The notes under the pieces are model-generated. The model had not been told where the DNA came from, searched no databases, and saw nothing but the letters and a program-made list of their open reading frames with translations. Below are positions 8,179 to 18,294 of a stretch of 64,000 nt of DNA, piece after piece; position 1 is the stretch's first letter, and the number at the start of each line of letters is the position of its first letter. The DNA comes from Spongiibacter sp. IMCC21906 (lineage in GTDB: Bacteria > Pseudomonadota > Gammaproteobacteria > Pseudomonadales > Spongiibacteraceae). The stretch covers positions 2,061,001-2,125,000 of the forward strand of contig NZ_CP011477.1 of NCBI RefSeq assembly GCF_001010805.1. Reading direction: 5' to 3'. A program made the translations under genes and the position numbers.

Positions 8179-9476
8179 GTATTTCGGTATTTCGTTTTGC
8201 ACCTTGGCGGCCACCAGTATGGCAATCTTCTGAGCTGCCGACAGCGGTGCCGTTGCCGCGTCTGTTCAGCCCGGCTGTCATTATTTCGCTGGCGGTGGTG
8301 GTAGCTATGGTGCTTTTTGTCACCCTGGGACCACTGTTTTGGCAGCAAGACCCTTCTCAACAGTGGCTATCGCAAATTTCTCGGGGACCGACTCCGGCGA
8401 TGTCGGTTAAAGTTATTAAGAATGACGACGCTTGGCATGTCAGTAAGCGGGTTACGCGCTTGACCGTGGTTGAGGCCAATACCGAACGGGTGCGCTTGCA
8501 GTGGCCGAATGTAGACGGCGTAGCGACTTATCGGGTCTACCGCAGCTTGGCATCGGAGTCGGGTATTGGCTTACCAATGAGTGACGTGAATCGTGCTGCG
8601 TTTGAAGATCGTCTTCAGCTGCGTCACAGAATATATCGTTACACCATAACTGACGCAGATACCGGCCTGCTATTGTTCGCCAGAGACGTGCGGCCTCAGC
8701 CCGCCATTTCTCTATTTGAGGCCCAGCTTCAAGGCCTGATTAAGCTGGGGAGCGCCACACCGGAATTTATCGACTTGCCGTCTCACCCCTTGGGAACCGA
8801 TGCCCTGGGTCGGGATATGCTCGCCCGCTTAATGGCCGGGGGGCAAACGTCGTTGTTTGTCGGGGTGGTGGCACCGTTGTTGTTTATTGGGCTGGGTTGT
8901 CTTATCGGCGCTATTGCCGGTTTGCTTGGCGGCTGGGTAGACCAGGTGCTTATGCGGCTGGTGGATTTTGTCATCGCCTTACCGTTTTTGCTGTTTATGA
9001 TTCTGTTCCGGGTTGCCTTTGGTATCGGCCCGGGAGAAAACGGTATTGCGCCGCTAATTTTGGCGATGTTGATGTTGAGTTGGCCAAGCAGCGCCCGGCT
9101 TATTCGCGGCCAGGTATTGGCATTGCGAAGTCAGCCCTTTGTCGAGGCGGCTCGATTGGCTGGGGTTGGCCGCGCGGGATTGATTGCTCGGCATTTGTTT
9201 CCCAATGTGTTGCCGATGATTTTGGTGGCCTTTAGTTTTGCGATTCCGCAAGCAATTTTTACCGAGGCGTTTTTATCGTTTATCGGCATGGGGGTATCAC
9301 CCCCCACCACCTCTTGGGGCGCGCTTTGCAATGATGGTATTAAAACCCTGTTATCCCATCCCCGTCAGCTCTTGCTACCCGCCTTGCTGATTAGTATCTC
9401 GGTACTGGCGTTTAACACCTTGGGCGATGCCCTCCGGGACGCCACCGACAGACGGGCAGGGGCGGTGAAAGCATGA
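8175..9476 (+). CDS. oppC: Oligopeptide ABC transporter permease OppC with inserted FnIII-like domain
   Basis: Second permease, 433 residues against the usual 290-310. TM1 lies at about 34-56. The canonical GTDALGRDMLARL motif does not appear until about residue 197, and the EAA loop (FVEAARLAGVGRAGLIARHLFPN) comes later. The extra 110-130 residues between TM1 and that motif face the periplasm. They contain a fibronectin-III-like stretch at about 91-165: VRLQWPNVDGVATYRVYRS followed by YRYTITDADTG. The remainder is an ordinary OppC. The gene overlaps its neighbours by 4 bp on both sides. The insertion could help dock the binding protein or peptide (inference). Confidence 0.92.
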   Translation: MSISVFRFAPWRPPVWQSSELPTAVPLPRLFSPAVIISLAVVVAMVLFVTLGPLFWQQDPSQQWLSQISRGPTPAMSVKVIKNDDAWHVSKRVTRLTVVEANTERVRLQWPNVDGVATYRVYRSLASESGIGLPMSDVNRAAFEDRLQLRHRIYRYTITDADTGLLLFARDVRPQPAISLFEAQLQGLIKLGSATPEFIDLPSHPLGTDALGRDMLARLMAGGQTSLFVGVVAPLLFIGLGCLIGAIAGLLGGWVDQVLMRLVDFVIALPFLLFMILFRVAFGIGPGENGIAPLILAMLMLSWPSSARLIRGQVLALRSQPFVEAARLAGVGRAGLIARHLFPNVLPMILVAFSFAIPQAIFTEAFLSFIGMGVSPPTTSWGALCNDGIKTLLSHPRQLLLPALLISISVLAFNTLGDALRDATDRRAGAVKA

Positions 9477-10456
9477 GTCTGGTTTTAAATTTACAAAATT
9501 TACAGCTTAGCCTTGGTGACAATCCGGTGCTCAGAGATGTATCTATGACCTTGGAACAGGGCGAGTGTCGCGCTTTGGTGGGGGAGTCTGGCAGCGGTAA
9601 ATCACTCACGGCTATGGCGCTGTTAGGGCTGTTGCCTAATGGCGCTAAGCTGAGCGCAAACGCCTGGACGTTTGCGGGCAAAAAGATGGCTGTGTTGGAT
9701 GCCAAGCAATGGCGGGGGCTGCGGGGCAACGACATTGCGATGATCTTTCAGAATCCCATGTCAGCCTTAAACCCTACCCAAAAAGTGGGTGATCAAATTG
9801 CAGAGCCTCTGCGGATTCACCAAGGGCTTAGCCGAGCCGCAGCAAAGAAAGAAGCAATTAGCTTGTTGGAGCGTTTGGCCATTCCCAACCCCGCCCGCCG
9901 AGCAGAGCAATACCCTTTTGAGTATTCTGGCGGCATGTTACAGCGGGCAATGATTGCCATGGCCAGCGCCTGTAAACCGAAGCTATTGATCGCCGATGAG
10001 CCCACTACGGCATTGGATGTAACCGTTCAGGCTGAAGTGCTAGGTTTGCTAAAAGAACTTCAGCAAGACCGGGGCATGGCCTTGTTGTTTATTACCCACG
10101 ATTTAGGGGTGGTAGCGAATGTCGCGGACTCAGTTTCGGTGATGTATGCGGGACAAACTATTGAGTCCGGCAGTCTTGAGGCGGTCTTTAGCCGAGAGGG
10201 ACATCCTTACACCGCCGCGCTCAAAAAAGCGGTGCCCAGCTTAGAGCATGATCAAGCGTTGTTTGCGATTCCCGGTACGCCGCCAGACCCTCGGGAGCTA
10301 CCCAAGGGTTGCAGCTTTGGTCCGCGTTGCGATCACAGAATGGCAATCTGTGAAGAAGAACCGGCACTGCATCGCTGCAGCGACGGTCATTTGAGCCGCT
10401 GTTGGCGCTGGCACCCCGAGCACCCATTGCGTTGGCGGGAGGGCGATTGCCAATGA
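9473..10456 (+). CDS. oppD: Oligopeptide ABC transporter ATP-binding protein OppD
   Basis: Cytoplasmic ATPase subunit, 327 residues. Walker A GESGSGKS at about 37-44, Q-loop in MIFQNPMSALNP, ABC signature YSGGMLQRA, Walker B LLIADEPTTALD, and H-loop FITHDLGVV. The C-terminal oligopeptide/dipeptide extension is present, with Cys residues in the CSFGPRCDHRMAICEEEP region that in relatives can bind an Fe-S cluster. It starts with ATGA overlapping oppC's stop and ends overlapping oppF. Confidence 0.95.
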   Translation: MSLVLNLQNLQLSLGDNPVLRDVSMTLEQGECRALVGESGSGKSLTAMALLGLLPNGAKLSANAWTFAGKKMAVLDAKQWRGLRGNDIAMIFQNPMSALNPTQKVGDQIAEPLRIHQGLSRAAAKKEAISLLERLAIPNPARRAEQYPFEYSGGMLQRAMIAMASACKPKLLIADEPTTALDVTVQAEVLGLLKELQQDRGMALLFITHDLGVVANVADSVSVMYAGQTIESGSLEAVFSREGHPYTAALKKAVPSLEHDQALFAIPGTPPDPRELPKGCSFGPRCDHRMAICEEEPALHRCSDGHLSRCWRWHPEHPLRWREGDCQ

Positions 10457-11421
10457 GCGTGTCGCCGATACTGACTGTGCGGGATTTACGCTGCCATTTT
10501 GACAGCGGCCAAGGTTTGCTCGCCGCAGTGGACGGCGTTGATTTAAATATCGCCCCTGGCGAAGTGCTGGGCTTAGTCGGCGAGAGCGGCTCGGGTAAGT
10601 CTACACTGGGGCGTATTATTGCGGGCCTGCAACCCCGAACCGGGGGCAGTATGGTTTTGGATGACAGACCGCTGCCGGCGAAATTTAAGAGCCGGGATTT
10701 TCGTTTTACCGCCAACCGGGTACAAATGGTCTTTCAAGACAGCTACGCGAGTTTAAATCCAAGAATGACCATCCTCGATAGTCTGCTTGAGCCGCTTCGA
10801 GTACGAAGAATGCCTGACTCTGCGGCCAAAGCATTGGGGCGGCAATGGTTGGACCGGGTTGGTTTGGCGGCGGGTGCTGCCGAGCGTTACCCGCATGAGT
10901 TATCTGGTGGTCAACGACAGCGAATTGGCATCGCGCGGGCTTTTATCGCAGAACCTAAACTGGTGATTTGCGATGAACCGGTGTCGGCACTGGATGTGTC
11001 TGTGCAGGCCCAAATTATTCAGTTGCTGCGTGACCTACAGCAAGACTTAAATACGGCAATGTTGTTTATTGCCCACGATTTAGCGGTGGTTCGTCACCTC
11101 AGCAGTCGAACGGCGGTCATGTATTTGGGGGAAATTGTTGAGTTGGGGGAGAGTGCTCAGGTGTTTTCTCAACCCTTGCACCCCTATTCTAAAATGCTGA
11201 TATCGGCGCATTTGAGTGCCGACCTTAAGCACAAAAATGTCAGCCATTACCGCAGTGATAAATCCGCGGTGCGATTGCCGCCTCTAGCGGACGATGCGGG
11301 TTGTCGTTTTGCTCCACGCTGCCCTTATGCCGAGGAGGGGTGTGTCGCTCAGCCACCGTGGCTGCAGTCTGGCGACGGTGGCAGTGTGGCGGCTTGTCAT
11401 CGATTGCAATGGTTGGACTAA
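10453..11421 (+). CDS. oppF: Oligopeptide ABC transporter ATP-binding protein OppF
   Basis: Second ATPase of the importer, 322 residues from the ATG at 10453, which overlaps oppD's TGA as ATGA. The in-frame start 51 bp earlier lies well inside oppD and is unlikely. Walker A GESGSGKS at about 43-50, signature LSGGQRQRIGIARA, Walker B LVICDEPVSALD, H-loop FIAHDLAVV, and the Cys-bearing tail (CRFAPRCPYAEEGC). It is the last gene of the oppABCDF operon. Confidence 0.95.
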   Translation: MSVSPILTVRDLRCHFDSGQGLLAAVDGVDLNIAPGEVLGLVGESGSGKSTLGRIIAGLQPRTGGSMVLDDRPLPAKFKSRDFRFTANRVQMVFQDSYASLNPRMTILDSLLEPLRVRRMPDSAAKALGRQWLDRVGLAAGAAERYPHELSGGQRQRIGIARAFIAEPKLVICDEPVSALDVSVQAQIIQLLRDLQQDLNTAMLFIAHDLAVVRHLSSRTAVMYLGEIVELGESAQVFSQPLHPYSKMLISAHLSADLKHKNVSHYRSDKSAVRLPPLADDAGCRFAPRCPYAEEGCVAQPPWLQSGDGGSVAACHRLQWLD

Positions 11422-11423
11422 GT

Positions 11424-11446
11424 ACGTCGCATCGCGACGTTTCATT
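11424..11446 (+). terminator. Probable terminator after the opp operon
   Basis: Perfect 7-bp stem ACGTCGC / GCGACGT with a 3-nt loop begins 3 bp after the oppF stop, followed by TTTCATTC. The T-tract is poor, so termination may be partial. Confidence 0.5.
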
Positions 11447-11507
11447 CAAATAGGGCGGTATCAGACTTTATGGATTTGAGCGTATAGCGTGATTTATATG
11501 CTCAGTG

Positions 11508-11536
11508 TTGACAGTGAACACAAAAGCCGATAGCTT
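11508..11536 (+). promoter_or_regulatory. Candidate sigma-70 promoter for fadD
   Basis: TTGACA at 11508-11513, a 17-nt spacer, and TAGCTT at 11531-11536, about 115 bp before fadD. The -35 is perfect and the -10 is weak. I see no convincing FadR operator. Confidence 0.4.
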
Positions 11537-11651
11537 GCATTATTGTGCTCAAACTGTGCTTGGTTTTATGCCTTGATGCTTGTTTTAGGGTTAAGGTGTC
11601 TTGTGCTGATACGGCAATAACAATAATGGTGAAAAGGTAGGAGGGGTGATT

Positions 11652-13352
11652 TTGTCCGATAAACGTGAGGCCGTTGCAAACGCTATTGAAGCCGGTAGGT
11701 CGCTGGCGGGTGTTCCCAGTAGCGTAGATCTAAGCCAGTTTGCCAATCTTGCTGAAATGTTTCAGCACTGCGTTGACACGGCCAGTAACAATCCCGCCGT
11801 AAGCTGTTTGGGCTACACCCTGAATTACAGTGATCTGGATCGGCTTTCGGCTAATTTTGCGAGCTATCTGCAAAATGAGTTGGGAATGAAAACCGGTGAT
11901 CGCATCGCGATTCAAATGCCCAATATTCTTCAGTATCCGGTGGTGCTTTTTGCTGCCATTCGCGCGGGTTTAGTGGTGGTTAATACCAATCCACTGTACA
12001 GCGAGCGGGAATTAGAACATCAAATTAAAGACTCCGGTGCCAAGGTGATGGTGGTGCTGGCAAATATTGCCGAAGTGGCCGCGGCGGTTGCCCCCATGGC
12101 AGGGATTGAGACCGTCATTGTTACCGAGCTGGCCGACTTACATCCACCGGTAAAAAGACTGTTGATTAACTCGGTGGTTAAGCACGTCAAAAAAATGGTC
12201 CCTAAAGTGTCTTTTCCCAATAGCGTCAGTTTTCGGACTGCCTTGGCAAAGGGTAAATCCGGTCGCTACCAGCCCACGACGGCGGGCAAGGAAGACTTGG
12301 CCTTGTTGCAATATACCGGTGGCACAACCGGTGTCTCTAAGGGGGCAATGATTAGTCATGGCAATTTGATTGCCAACGTTTTGCAAAGCAAAGAACTGTT
12401 TGAAAGCTATGGTCTCAAGCCGGGAGAAGAGACCTTTATGGCGCCTTTGCCGCTCTATCATATTTACTCATTTATGCTGAGTTTTGTGGTCATGCTGCAG
12501 GGGAATCACTCTGTGCTGATTCCCAACCCCCGTGACTTGGATAGCGTCATTAAGGAAATGCGTCGCTGGAAGTGGTCTGGAATGAGCGGCATTAACACCT
12601 TGTTTGTCTCGTTGTGTAACCACCCAGAATTTGCGAGCTTGGATTTCTCTTCGTTAAAAGTCACCTTGTCGGGTGGTATGGCACTAACGGCCGGGGCGGC
12701 TAAAAGCTGGCAGGAAATGACCGGTTCTGAGGTGTTTGAAGGTTACGGCCTGACCGAAACCTCCCCCGTTGTTTCGATCAACCCCGGTGGTAAAAACCAG
12801 GTGGGGACTATTGGTTTGCCCTTGCCGGGTACCGATATTCGCATTATTGCCGAGGGTGGTGAAGAATGCGGTATTGATGAGCGCGGTGAGCTGTGTGTTA
12901 AGGGCCCTCAAGTCATGATGGGGTATTGGCAGCGGCAGGATGAAACCGATAAATCAATGAAAGACGGCTGGTTTCATACCGGCGATGTGGCTGTTGTGCA
13001 GGCTGATGGTTATATGCGGATTGTCGACCGCATGAAGGACATGATTCTGGTGTCTGGATTTAATGTGTATCCCAATGAAATTGAAGACGTATTAAGCAGC
13101 CATCCCAATATTAGGGAGTGTGCGGCGATTGGTGTGCCCGATGAAAAGTCTGGTGAGGCGGTTAAAATTTTTATTGCCACTAAACAGGGAGACATTGATC
13201 AAGACGAATTAAAAGCCTTTTTGCGTGAACGTCTTACGGGCTATAAAATGCCCCGCTATATCGAAGTGCGGGACGAGTTGCCCAAAACCAATGTTGGTAA
13301 GGTGTTGCGGCGCGATTTGCGGGATGAAGAGTTGGCGAAACGAGCCAGCTGA
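11652..13352 (+). CDS. fadD: Long-chain fatty acid--CoA ligase
   Basis: Activates fatty acids to acyl-CoA with ATP for beta-oxidation, probably at the inner membrane. The protein has the AMP-binding P-loop YTGGTTGVSKGA at about 220, the GYGLTETSP motif, GWFHTGDVA and the C-terminal lysine region (LPKTNVGKVLRRDLR). A GTG at 11646 lies inside the AGGAGGGG ribosome-binding site, whereas the TTG at 11652 sits 7 nt after AGGAGG, so TTG is the more likely start (566 residues). The family includes other medium/long-chain acyl-CoA synthetases; chain-length preference cannot be read. It has its own terminator at 13365. Confidence 0.93.
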   Translation: MSDKREAVANAIEAGRSLAGVPSSVDLSQFANLAEMFQHCVDTASNNPAVSCLGYTLNYSDLDRLSANFASYLQNELGMKTGDRIAIQMPNILQYPVVLFAAIRAGLVVVNTNPLYSERELEHQIKDSGAKVMVVLANIAEVAAAVAPMAGIETVIVTELADLHPPVKRLLINSVVKHVKKMVPKVSFPNSVSFRTALAKGKSGRYQPTTAGKEDLALLQYTGGTTGVSKGAMISHGNLIANVLQSKELFESYGLKPGEETFMAPLPLYHIYSFMLSFVVMLQGNHSVLIPNPRDLDSVIKEMRRWKWSGMSGINTLFVSLCNHPEFASLDFSSLKVTLSGGMALTAGAAKSWQEMTGSEVFEGYGLTETSPVVSINPGGKNQVGTIGLPLPGTDIRIIAEGGEECGIDERGELCVKGPQVMMGYWQRQDETDKSMKDGWFHTGDVAVVQADGYMRIVDRMKDMILVSGFNVYPNEIEDVLSSHPNIRECAAIGVPDEKSGEAVKIFIATKQGDIDQDELKAFLRERLTGYKMPRYIEVRDELPKTNVGKVLRRDLRDEELAKRAS

Positions 13353-13364
13353 TTAACACTCCCC

Positions 13365-13391
13365 AAAAGGCGCTTAACGGCGCCTTTTTTA
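13365..13391 (+). terminator. Terminator after fadD
   Basis: Stem AAAGGCGC / GCGCCTTT-type hairpin (AAAAGGCGCTTAACGGCGCC) followed by six T residues, 13 bp after the fadD stop and just before hrpA. Confidence 0.85.
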
Positions 13392-13402
13392 TTGCGAGCC
13401 CT

Positions 13403-16400
13403 ATGCCAGAATCCTCTCTGAACTCCCTGTTTGATGCCTTGAATGAATGCTGTCTTATTGACCAGTTCCCATTGCGCCGGGAGTTACTGCGTTTAAAGAA
13501 AGCCGCCCTTGAGCCTGAACCGCGCCAAAAGGCATTGGCAAAGCTGCAAGCACGCTTGGACCGCTCAGTGGCCAACCGCCTGGCTCGGCTAAACAGCGTA
13601 CCCGTCGTCAGCTACCCTGAAGATTTACCCGTCAGTGGCCGGGTTGACGATATTAAAGCGGCCATCGCCAATAACCAGGTCGTGATTGTTGCCGGGGAAA
13701 CGGGCTCGGGTAAAACGACCCAAATCCCCAAGGTCTGCCTTGAGCTGGGCCGAGGCGTGGCGGGTTTGATTGGTCACACCCAACCCCGGCGCTTGGCCGC
13801 TCGCAGCGTTGCCCAACGTCTTGCCGATGAGTTGGCAACGCCGCTAGGGGAGAGCGTGGGTTTTCAAATTCGCTTTCAGGATGTCAGTAATCCGCGCACC
13901 CACATCAAGGTGATGACCGACGGGGTCTTGCTGGCGGCGATTAATCAGGATCGTTTTCTTAATCAATACGACACCATCATTATTGACGAAGCCCACGAGC
14001 GCAGTCTCAATATCGATTTTTTGCTGGGTTATCTTAAAACCCTGCTGCCTAAGCGCCCTGATTTGAAACTGATCATTACCTCGGCGACCATTGATGTTGA
14101 GCGTTTCTCTGAGCATTTTAATAACGCCCCGGTGATCGAAGTATCAGGTCGGAATTACCCGGTGGAGTATCGTTATCGACCAATGGAGGAGGCGGAATCT
14201 GGCAATGATCTGCCCGCAGCTATCGAAAACGTGCTGAACGAGTTACAGCGCGGGGGCGAGTCTCGCCGGGGGGATGTCCTGGTGTTTCTCAGTGGTGAAC
14301 GGGATATTAGAGAAGTTCACCGACATTTAAAGCGCAGCAGCAATGACAACCTGGAAGTGTTGCCACTGTATGCCCGTTTAAGTAATAAAGAACAACAGCG
14401 CATTTTTGATTTGCGGGGACGGCGGGGTTGGCGCGTCGTGTTGGCGACGAATGTTGCCGAAACCTCCTTGACCGTTCCCGGTATTCATTTTGTGATTGAT
14501 GCCGGTACCGCCCGCATCAGCCGCTACAGTGTGCGCAGTAAAGTGCAGCGGCTGCCAGTAGAAGCGATCTCCCAAGCCAGTGCCAACCAACGGGCGGGGC
14601 GTTGTGGCCGTCTTGCCCCCGGTATTGCTTATCGCCTATACAGCGAAGAAGATTTTCAGCGGCGGCCTGAGTTTACTGAGCCGGAAATTCAGCGCACTAA
14701 TTTGGCGGCGGTTATTTTGCAAATGCTGCAACTGCGTCTGGGCGAGATAGAGAAATTTCCATTTATTAACCCCCCTGACCGCCGCTTGATTAATGATGGT
14801 TATGGCTTGTTGCAGGAACTGGGGGCGGTTGCTGGCAGAAGCCTAACTCCACTGGGTAAGCGCTTGGCACAATTGCCTGCGGATCCTAGAATTGGCCGCA
14901 TGTTGTTGGCAGCCGCTGAGCAGAGCTGCCTGCATGAAATGTTGATTATTGCCAGTGCCTTGAGTATCCAAGACCCTAGAGAACGCCCGGCAGATAAACA
15001 ACAAGCTGCCGATGAGAAGCATCGCCGCTTTTCCCACCCCGAGTCTGATTTTATGGCTTATCTGGCGTTATGGGACTACGCCGAAGAGCAGCGTCAGGAA
15101 TTATCAAGCAATCAGTGGCGCAAGCTTTGCCAGAAAGAGTTTTTTTCGTGGACGCGTATGCGGGAATGGCGAGAAGTTCATCACCAACTGACGTTGCTGT
15201 GTCGGCAAATGAAGCTGGTTAAAAATCAAGAGCCCGCAGATTATCAACGCTTGCATCAAGCTCTGTTGCCAGGGTTTTTGAGTCAGATAGCGTTTAAAAC
15301 GGAAGAGCGGGATTACTTAGGCGCCCGCAACCGCAAGCTGAGAATCTTTCCCGGTTCGGCGTTGTTTAAGAAATCACCTAAGTGGATTGTCGCCGCCGAG
15401 CTGGCCGAAACCAGCCAGCTTTTTGCCCGCTGCGTGGCCAGGATCGAGCCGGAATGGGTACTGGGGGTAAACGACGACCTTCTCAAACGCCGCTATTACG
15501 AACCCCATTTTCAAGCAAAAACCGGGCGCGTTGTGGCCTTTGAGCAAACCCTGCTATTTGGTCTGCAGATTCGCGACAAACTGAAGGTGAATTACGCCCC
15601 CATCAATCCCAAAGAAAGCCGGGAAATTTTTATTCGACAAGGACTGGTCGAAGGACGTTATCGCGGTAAAGCGGCATTTTTTGTCCATAACCGTGCATTG
15701 ATTGACGATATTGTAGGCTTGGAAGATAAAACGCGGCGCCGGGATATCCTCGCCTCTGATGAGGAGCTGTTCCGCTTTTATGATGAGCGACTACCCGAAA
15801 CCGTTGTGTCTGCGCGGCATTTAGAAAGTTGGTTAAAACGCGATGCGCCTAAAAATGCGCTGTATCTAGGGCGTGGCGATGCCATGCGTATCGCTGACAT
15901 CGATGCCGGTGAAGCTCAGTTTCCCGATGTGTTGCATTGGCAGGAAAATCAACTGCCACTGAGATACCATTTTGAACCTGGCCATCCCGCCGATGGCGTA
16001 ACGGTGCTGTTACCCATGGCGCTATTGGATAAAGTCCCCGAGGGGCGTTTGCAATGGCTGGTGCCCGGCTTACTGCGAGAAAAGTCGATTGCCTTAGTTA
16101 AAGCGCTGCCCAAGGCCCAGCGCAAACAACTGGTGCCGGTGCCCGATTACGTTGACCGGGCCTTGGAAACGCTGTCGCCCTCTGACACGTCTTTACTCGA
16201 GGCGCTATCAATTGCGCTAAAACGCATTAGCGGTGTTGAAATTGATTTGCAGAGCTGGTCAGCACAATCGCTAGATGACTACTATCGAATGAATATCCGG
16301 GTATTGGATGATGCCGGCGAAACCCTGGCGGAAAGTCGAAATTTGAATTCGCTGCGAAGCAAACTCAGCCATCGGGTGCAGAGCAGTATCGCCAAAGAAA

Positions 16401-17299
16401 CCGGCAAGGGTTTTGAGTCTAGAGAGGTTGATTGTTGGGATTTTGGTGCGTTGGCGGTAGAGCATCAATTTAAACAAAGCGGTGCGACTTTAACAGCTTA
16501 CCCCTGCTTGCGACTGCGCAAACAGACGGTAGAACTGGCCTTGGCGGAGTCGCTCCAAGAGGCACAGCGGGAAAGCCTTGCAGGCGTGCAGCAATTATTG
16601 TTGCTTCGACTCGGCCAACAAACCAAGGGCTTGCGCAAACAGTTGTTTAGCAATAACGCCCAGCAATTGCAGTTTGCGGCCTGCCAGCAGGACCGGCGCC
16701 AATGGATAGACGATACCTTAATGGCGGCGGCCCGGGAGGCGTTTGGTTTGAGCACAGAGTGTCTTCCCCGCAATGAAGAGGCTTTTGAGTCAATCTGGCA
16801 GCGTGGTCGCAGTGAGTTTGTGCCAGTGGCGGAGCGCTATGATGTTTTGCTGGGCGAAATATTAGGGCTGTATAGCGATATTTGTCGGCGGATGAAATCC
16901 TTGAATAGCTTGGCGTGGATTCAGAGTATTAATGATATTCGCCAGCAACTGAGCAGCCTGTTTAGCAAGGGGTTTATTCGGGATTGCAGTTTACAAGAGC
17001 TGGCGCAGTTTCCGCGCTATCTTAAAGCGGTGCTGCAGCGTATGGACAAGCTCGACGGTAACTTTCAGCGAGACCGTCAATGCACATTGATTATTGAACC
17101 GATGCAGGAAAAAGTCGATCAGGTGTTGCTTAAAGACCCATTGGCAATGACCCTGGCGGATTTTGCCGAGTTTCGTTGGATGCTAGAAGAATTCAGGGTC
17201 TCGCTGTTTGCCCAACAGCTGGGTACCGCAATGCCGGTGTCTGAAAAACGCTTAAAGAATGCTTGGAAGGCGCTGGCACCACTTGTAACAAAAGCTTAG
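13403..17299 (+). CDS. hrpA: ATP-dependent RNA helicase HrpA
   Basis: A DEAH-box RNA helicase of 1298 residues, matching E. coli HrpA (1300), which is implicated in mRNA processing and rescue of stalled or collided ribosomes. Walker A GETGSGKTTQ at about 98, DEAH at about 194 (IIIDEAHERS), SATID motif III, and QRAGRCGR motif VI. The HA2 and OB-fold regions follow, then the long C-terminal DUF3418 region typical of bacterial HrpA. It is monocistronic as far as can be seen; the downstream gene starts after about 125 bp. Confidence 0.96.
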   Translation: MPESSLNSLFDALNECCLIDQFPLRRELLRLKKAALEPEPRQKALAKLQARLDRSVANRLARLNSVPVVSYPEDLPVSGRVDDIKAAIANNQVVIVAGETGSGKTTQIPKVCLELGRGVAGLIGHTQPRRLAARSVAQRLADELATPLGESVGFQIRFQDVSNPRTHIKVMTDGVLLAAINQDRFLNQYDTIIIDEAHERSLNIDFLLGYLKTLLPKRPDLKLIITSATIDVERFSEHFNNAPVIEVSGRNYPVEYRYRPMEEAESGNDLPAAIENVLNELQRGGESRRGDVLVFLSGERDIREVHRHLKRSSNDNLEVLPLYARLSNKEQQRIFDLRGRRGWRVVLATNVAETSLTVPGIHFVIDAGTARISRYSVRSKVQRLPVEAISQASANQRAGRCGRLAPGIAYRLYSEEDFQRRPEFTEPEIQRTNLAAVILQMLQLRLGEIEKFPFINPPDRRLINDGYGLLQELGAVAGRSLTPLGKRLAQLPADPRIGRMLLAAAEQSCLHEMLIIASALSIQDPRERPADKQQAADEKHRRFSHPESDFMAYLALWDYAEEQRQELSSNQWRKLCQKEFFSWTRMREWREVHHQLTLLCRQMKLVKNQEPADYQRLHQALLPGFLSQIAFKTEERDYLGARNRKLRIFPGSALFKKSPKWIVAAELAETSQLFARCVARIEPEWVLGVNDDLLKRRYYEPHFQAKTGRVVAFEQTLLFGLQIRDKLKVNYAPINPKESREIFIRQGLVEGRYRGKAAFFVHNRALIDDIVGLEDKTRRRDILASDEELFRFYDERLPETVVSARHLESWLKRDAPKNALYLGRGDAMRIADIDAGEAQFPDVLHWQENQLPLRYHFEPGHPADGVTVLLPMALLDKVPEGRLQWLVPGLLREKSIALVKALPKAQRKQLVPVPDYVDRALETLSPSDTSLLEALSIALKRISGVEIDLQSWSAQSLDDYYRMNIRVLDDAGETLAESRNLNSLRSKLSHRVQSSIAKETGKGFESREVDCWDFGALAVEHQFKQSGATLTAYPCLRLRKQTVELALAESLQEAQRESLAGVQQLLLLRLGQQTKGLRKQLFSNNAQQLQFAACQQDRRQWIDDTLMAAAREAFGLSTECLPRNEEAFESIWQRGRSEFVPVAERYDVLLGEILGLYSDICRRMKSLNSLAWIQSINDIRQQLSSLFSKGFIRDCSLQELAQFPRYLKAVLQRMDKLDGNFQRDRQCTLIIEPMQEKVDQVLLKDPLAMTLADFAEFRWMLEEFRVSLFAQQLGTAMPVSEKRLKNAWKALAPLVTKA

Positions 17300-17426
17300 G
17301 CTGAGAGTCTGCAGTGAACGGCCGCTGAAACATCGTTCTGCTGATTTGCTGCGTAGAAGCTTGCGGAGCAAACAGGCTTAGTCGTGTATTCAGCCCCTTC
17401 ATTCTCTAAACAGCAAAGTGGAATTA

Positions 17427-18293
17427 ATGGTAAAAAGTGCGCCCAATATGATTTCTGGCAATACTGCGCTGGCGGGCCTTGGCCTGCGACGCGGACTGCT
17501 GGAAGACTTTAAAAATATCGAGCTTGGCGATATTGATTTCTTCGAGGTGGCGCCAGAAAACTGGTTGAATATGGGCGGGCGATTTGGCCGGGCGTTTCGT
17601 GAATGTGCCGAACGTTTTCCTGTTTACCTCCATGGTTTGTCCCTTAATATTGGCGGCTTTGCACCGCTGGATACCCAGTTGATCAATCAAATTCGGGGGT
17701 TTATGGATGAATTTGATTGCACGCTATATTCCGAGCATCTGACTTACTGTGCGGATGAAGGTCACCTCTATGACTTAATGCCTATTCCCTTTACTGAGGA
17801 GGCGGTTAAGCACGTTGCAGCTAGAGTGCGACAAACCCAGGATATATTGGGCCGCCGAATATTATTAGAGAATGCCTCTTATTATGCTGCACCGGGGCAG
17901 CAAATGTCCGAGAGCGAGTTTATTTGCGCCGTGGCCGCCGAGGCTGACTGTGACCTGCTGCTGGACGTGAATAACATTTACGTTAACAGCATTAACCATT
18001 GCTACGATCCCTATGCGTTTTTAGCCGCGTTGCCCGCGCAGCGCATTCGCTATATTCATATTGCCGGACATTATCACGAGGCCGAAGATTTGCGTATCGA
18101 TACCCATGGTGCCGATGTGATTGACCCTGTGTGGTCTTTACTCGATGCTGCCTACGATAAAGCTGGGGCATTGCCGACCTTGTTAGAACGGGATTTTAAT
18201 TTCCCCCCCATGGCTCGACTGCTCGAAGAAGTTGCGCAAATACGTCGTGCCCAAGCTCGGGTACAAGCCGTGCTGACTGAGCAAGGAGGCTGA
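17427..18293 (+). CDS. DUF692 / MNIO-family iron enzyme (BufB-like)
   Basis: A TIM-barrel protein of the DUF692 family, whose studied members (MbnB, TglH, BufB) are multinuclear non-heme iron oxidases that modify cysteines of ribosomal peptides. Candidate metal ligands and family motifs visible in order: [51 protein letters not shown] and [10 protein letters not shown] take the ATG at 17427; GTG at 17418 and ATG at 17448 are alternatives. The DUF2063 partner follows after 1 bp, as in buf operons. No precursor gene (DUF2282 or other small Cys-rich peptide with a signal sequence) is found in the 120 bp before it or the 140 bp after the pair. The family is certain; the substrate is unknown. Confidence 0.9.
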   Translation: MVKSAPNMISGNTALAGLGLRRGLLEDFKNIELGDIDFFEVAPENWLNMGGRFGRAFRECAERFPVYLHGLSLNIGGFAPLDTQLINQIRGFMDEFDCTLYSEHLTYCADEGHLYDLMPIPFTEEAVKHVAARVRQTQDILGRRILLENASYYAAPGQQMSESEFICAVAAEADCDLLLDVNNIYVNSINHCYDPYAFLAALPAQRIRYIHIAGHYHEAEDLRIDTHGADVIDPVWSLLDAAYDKAGALPTLLERDFNFPPMARLLEEVAQIRRAQARVQAVLTEQGG

Positions 18294-18294
18294 T

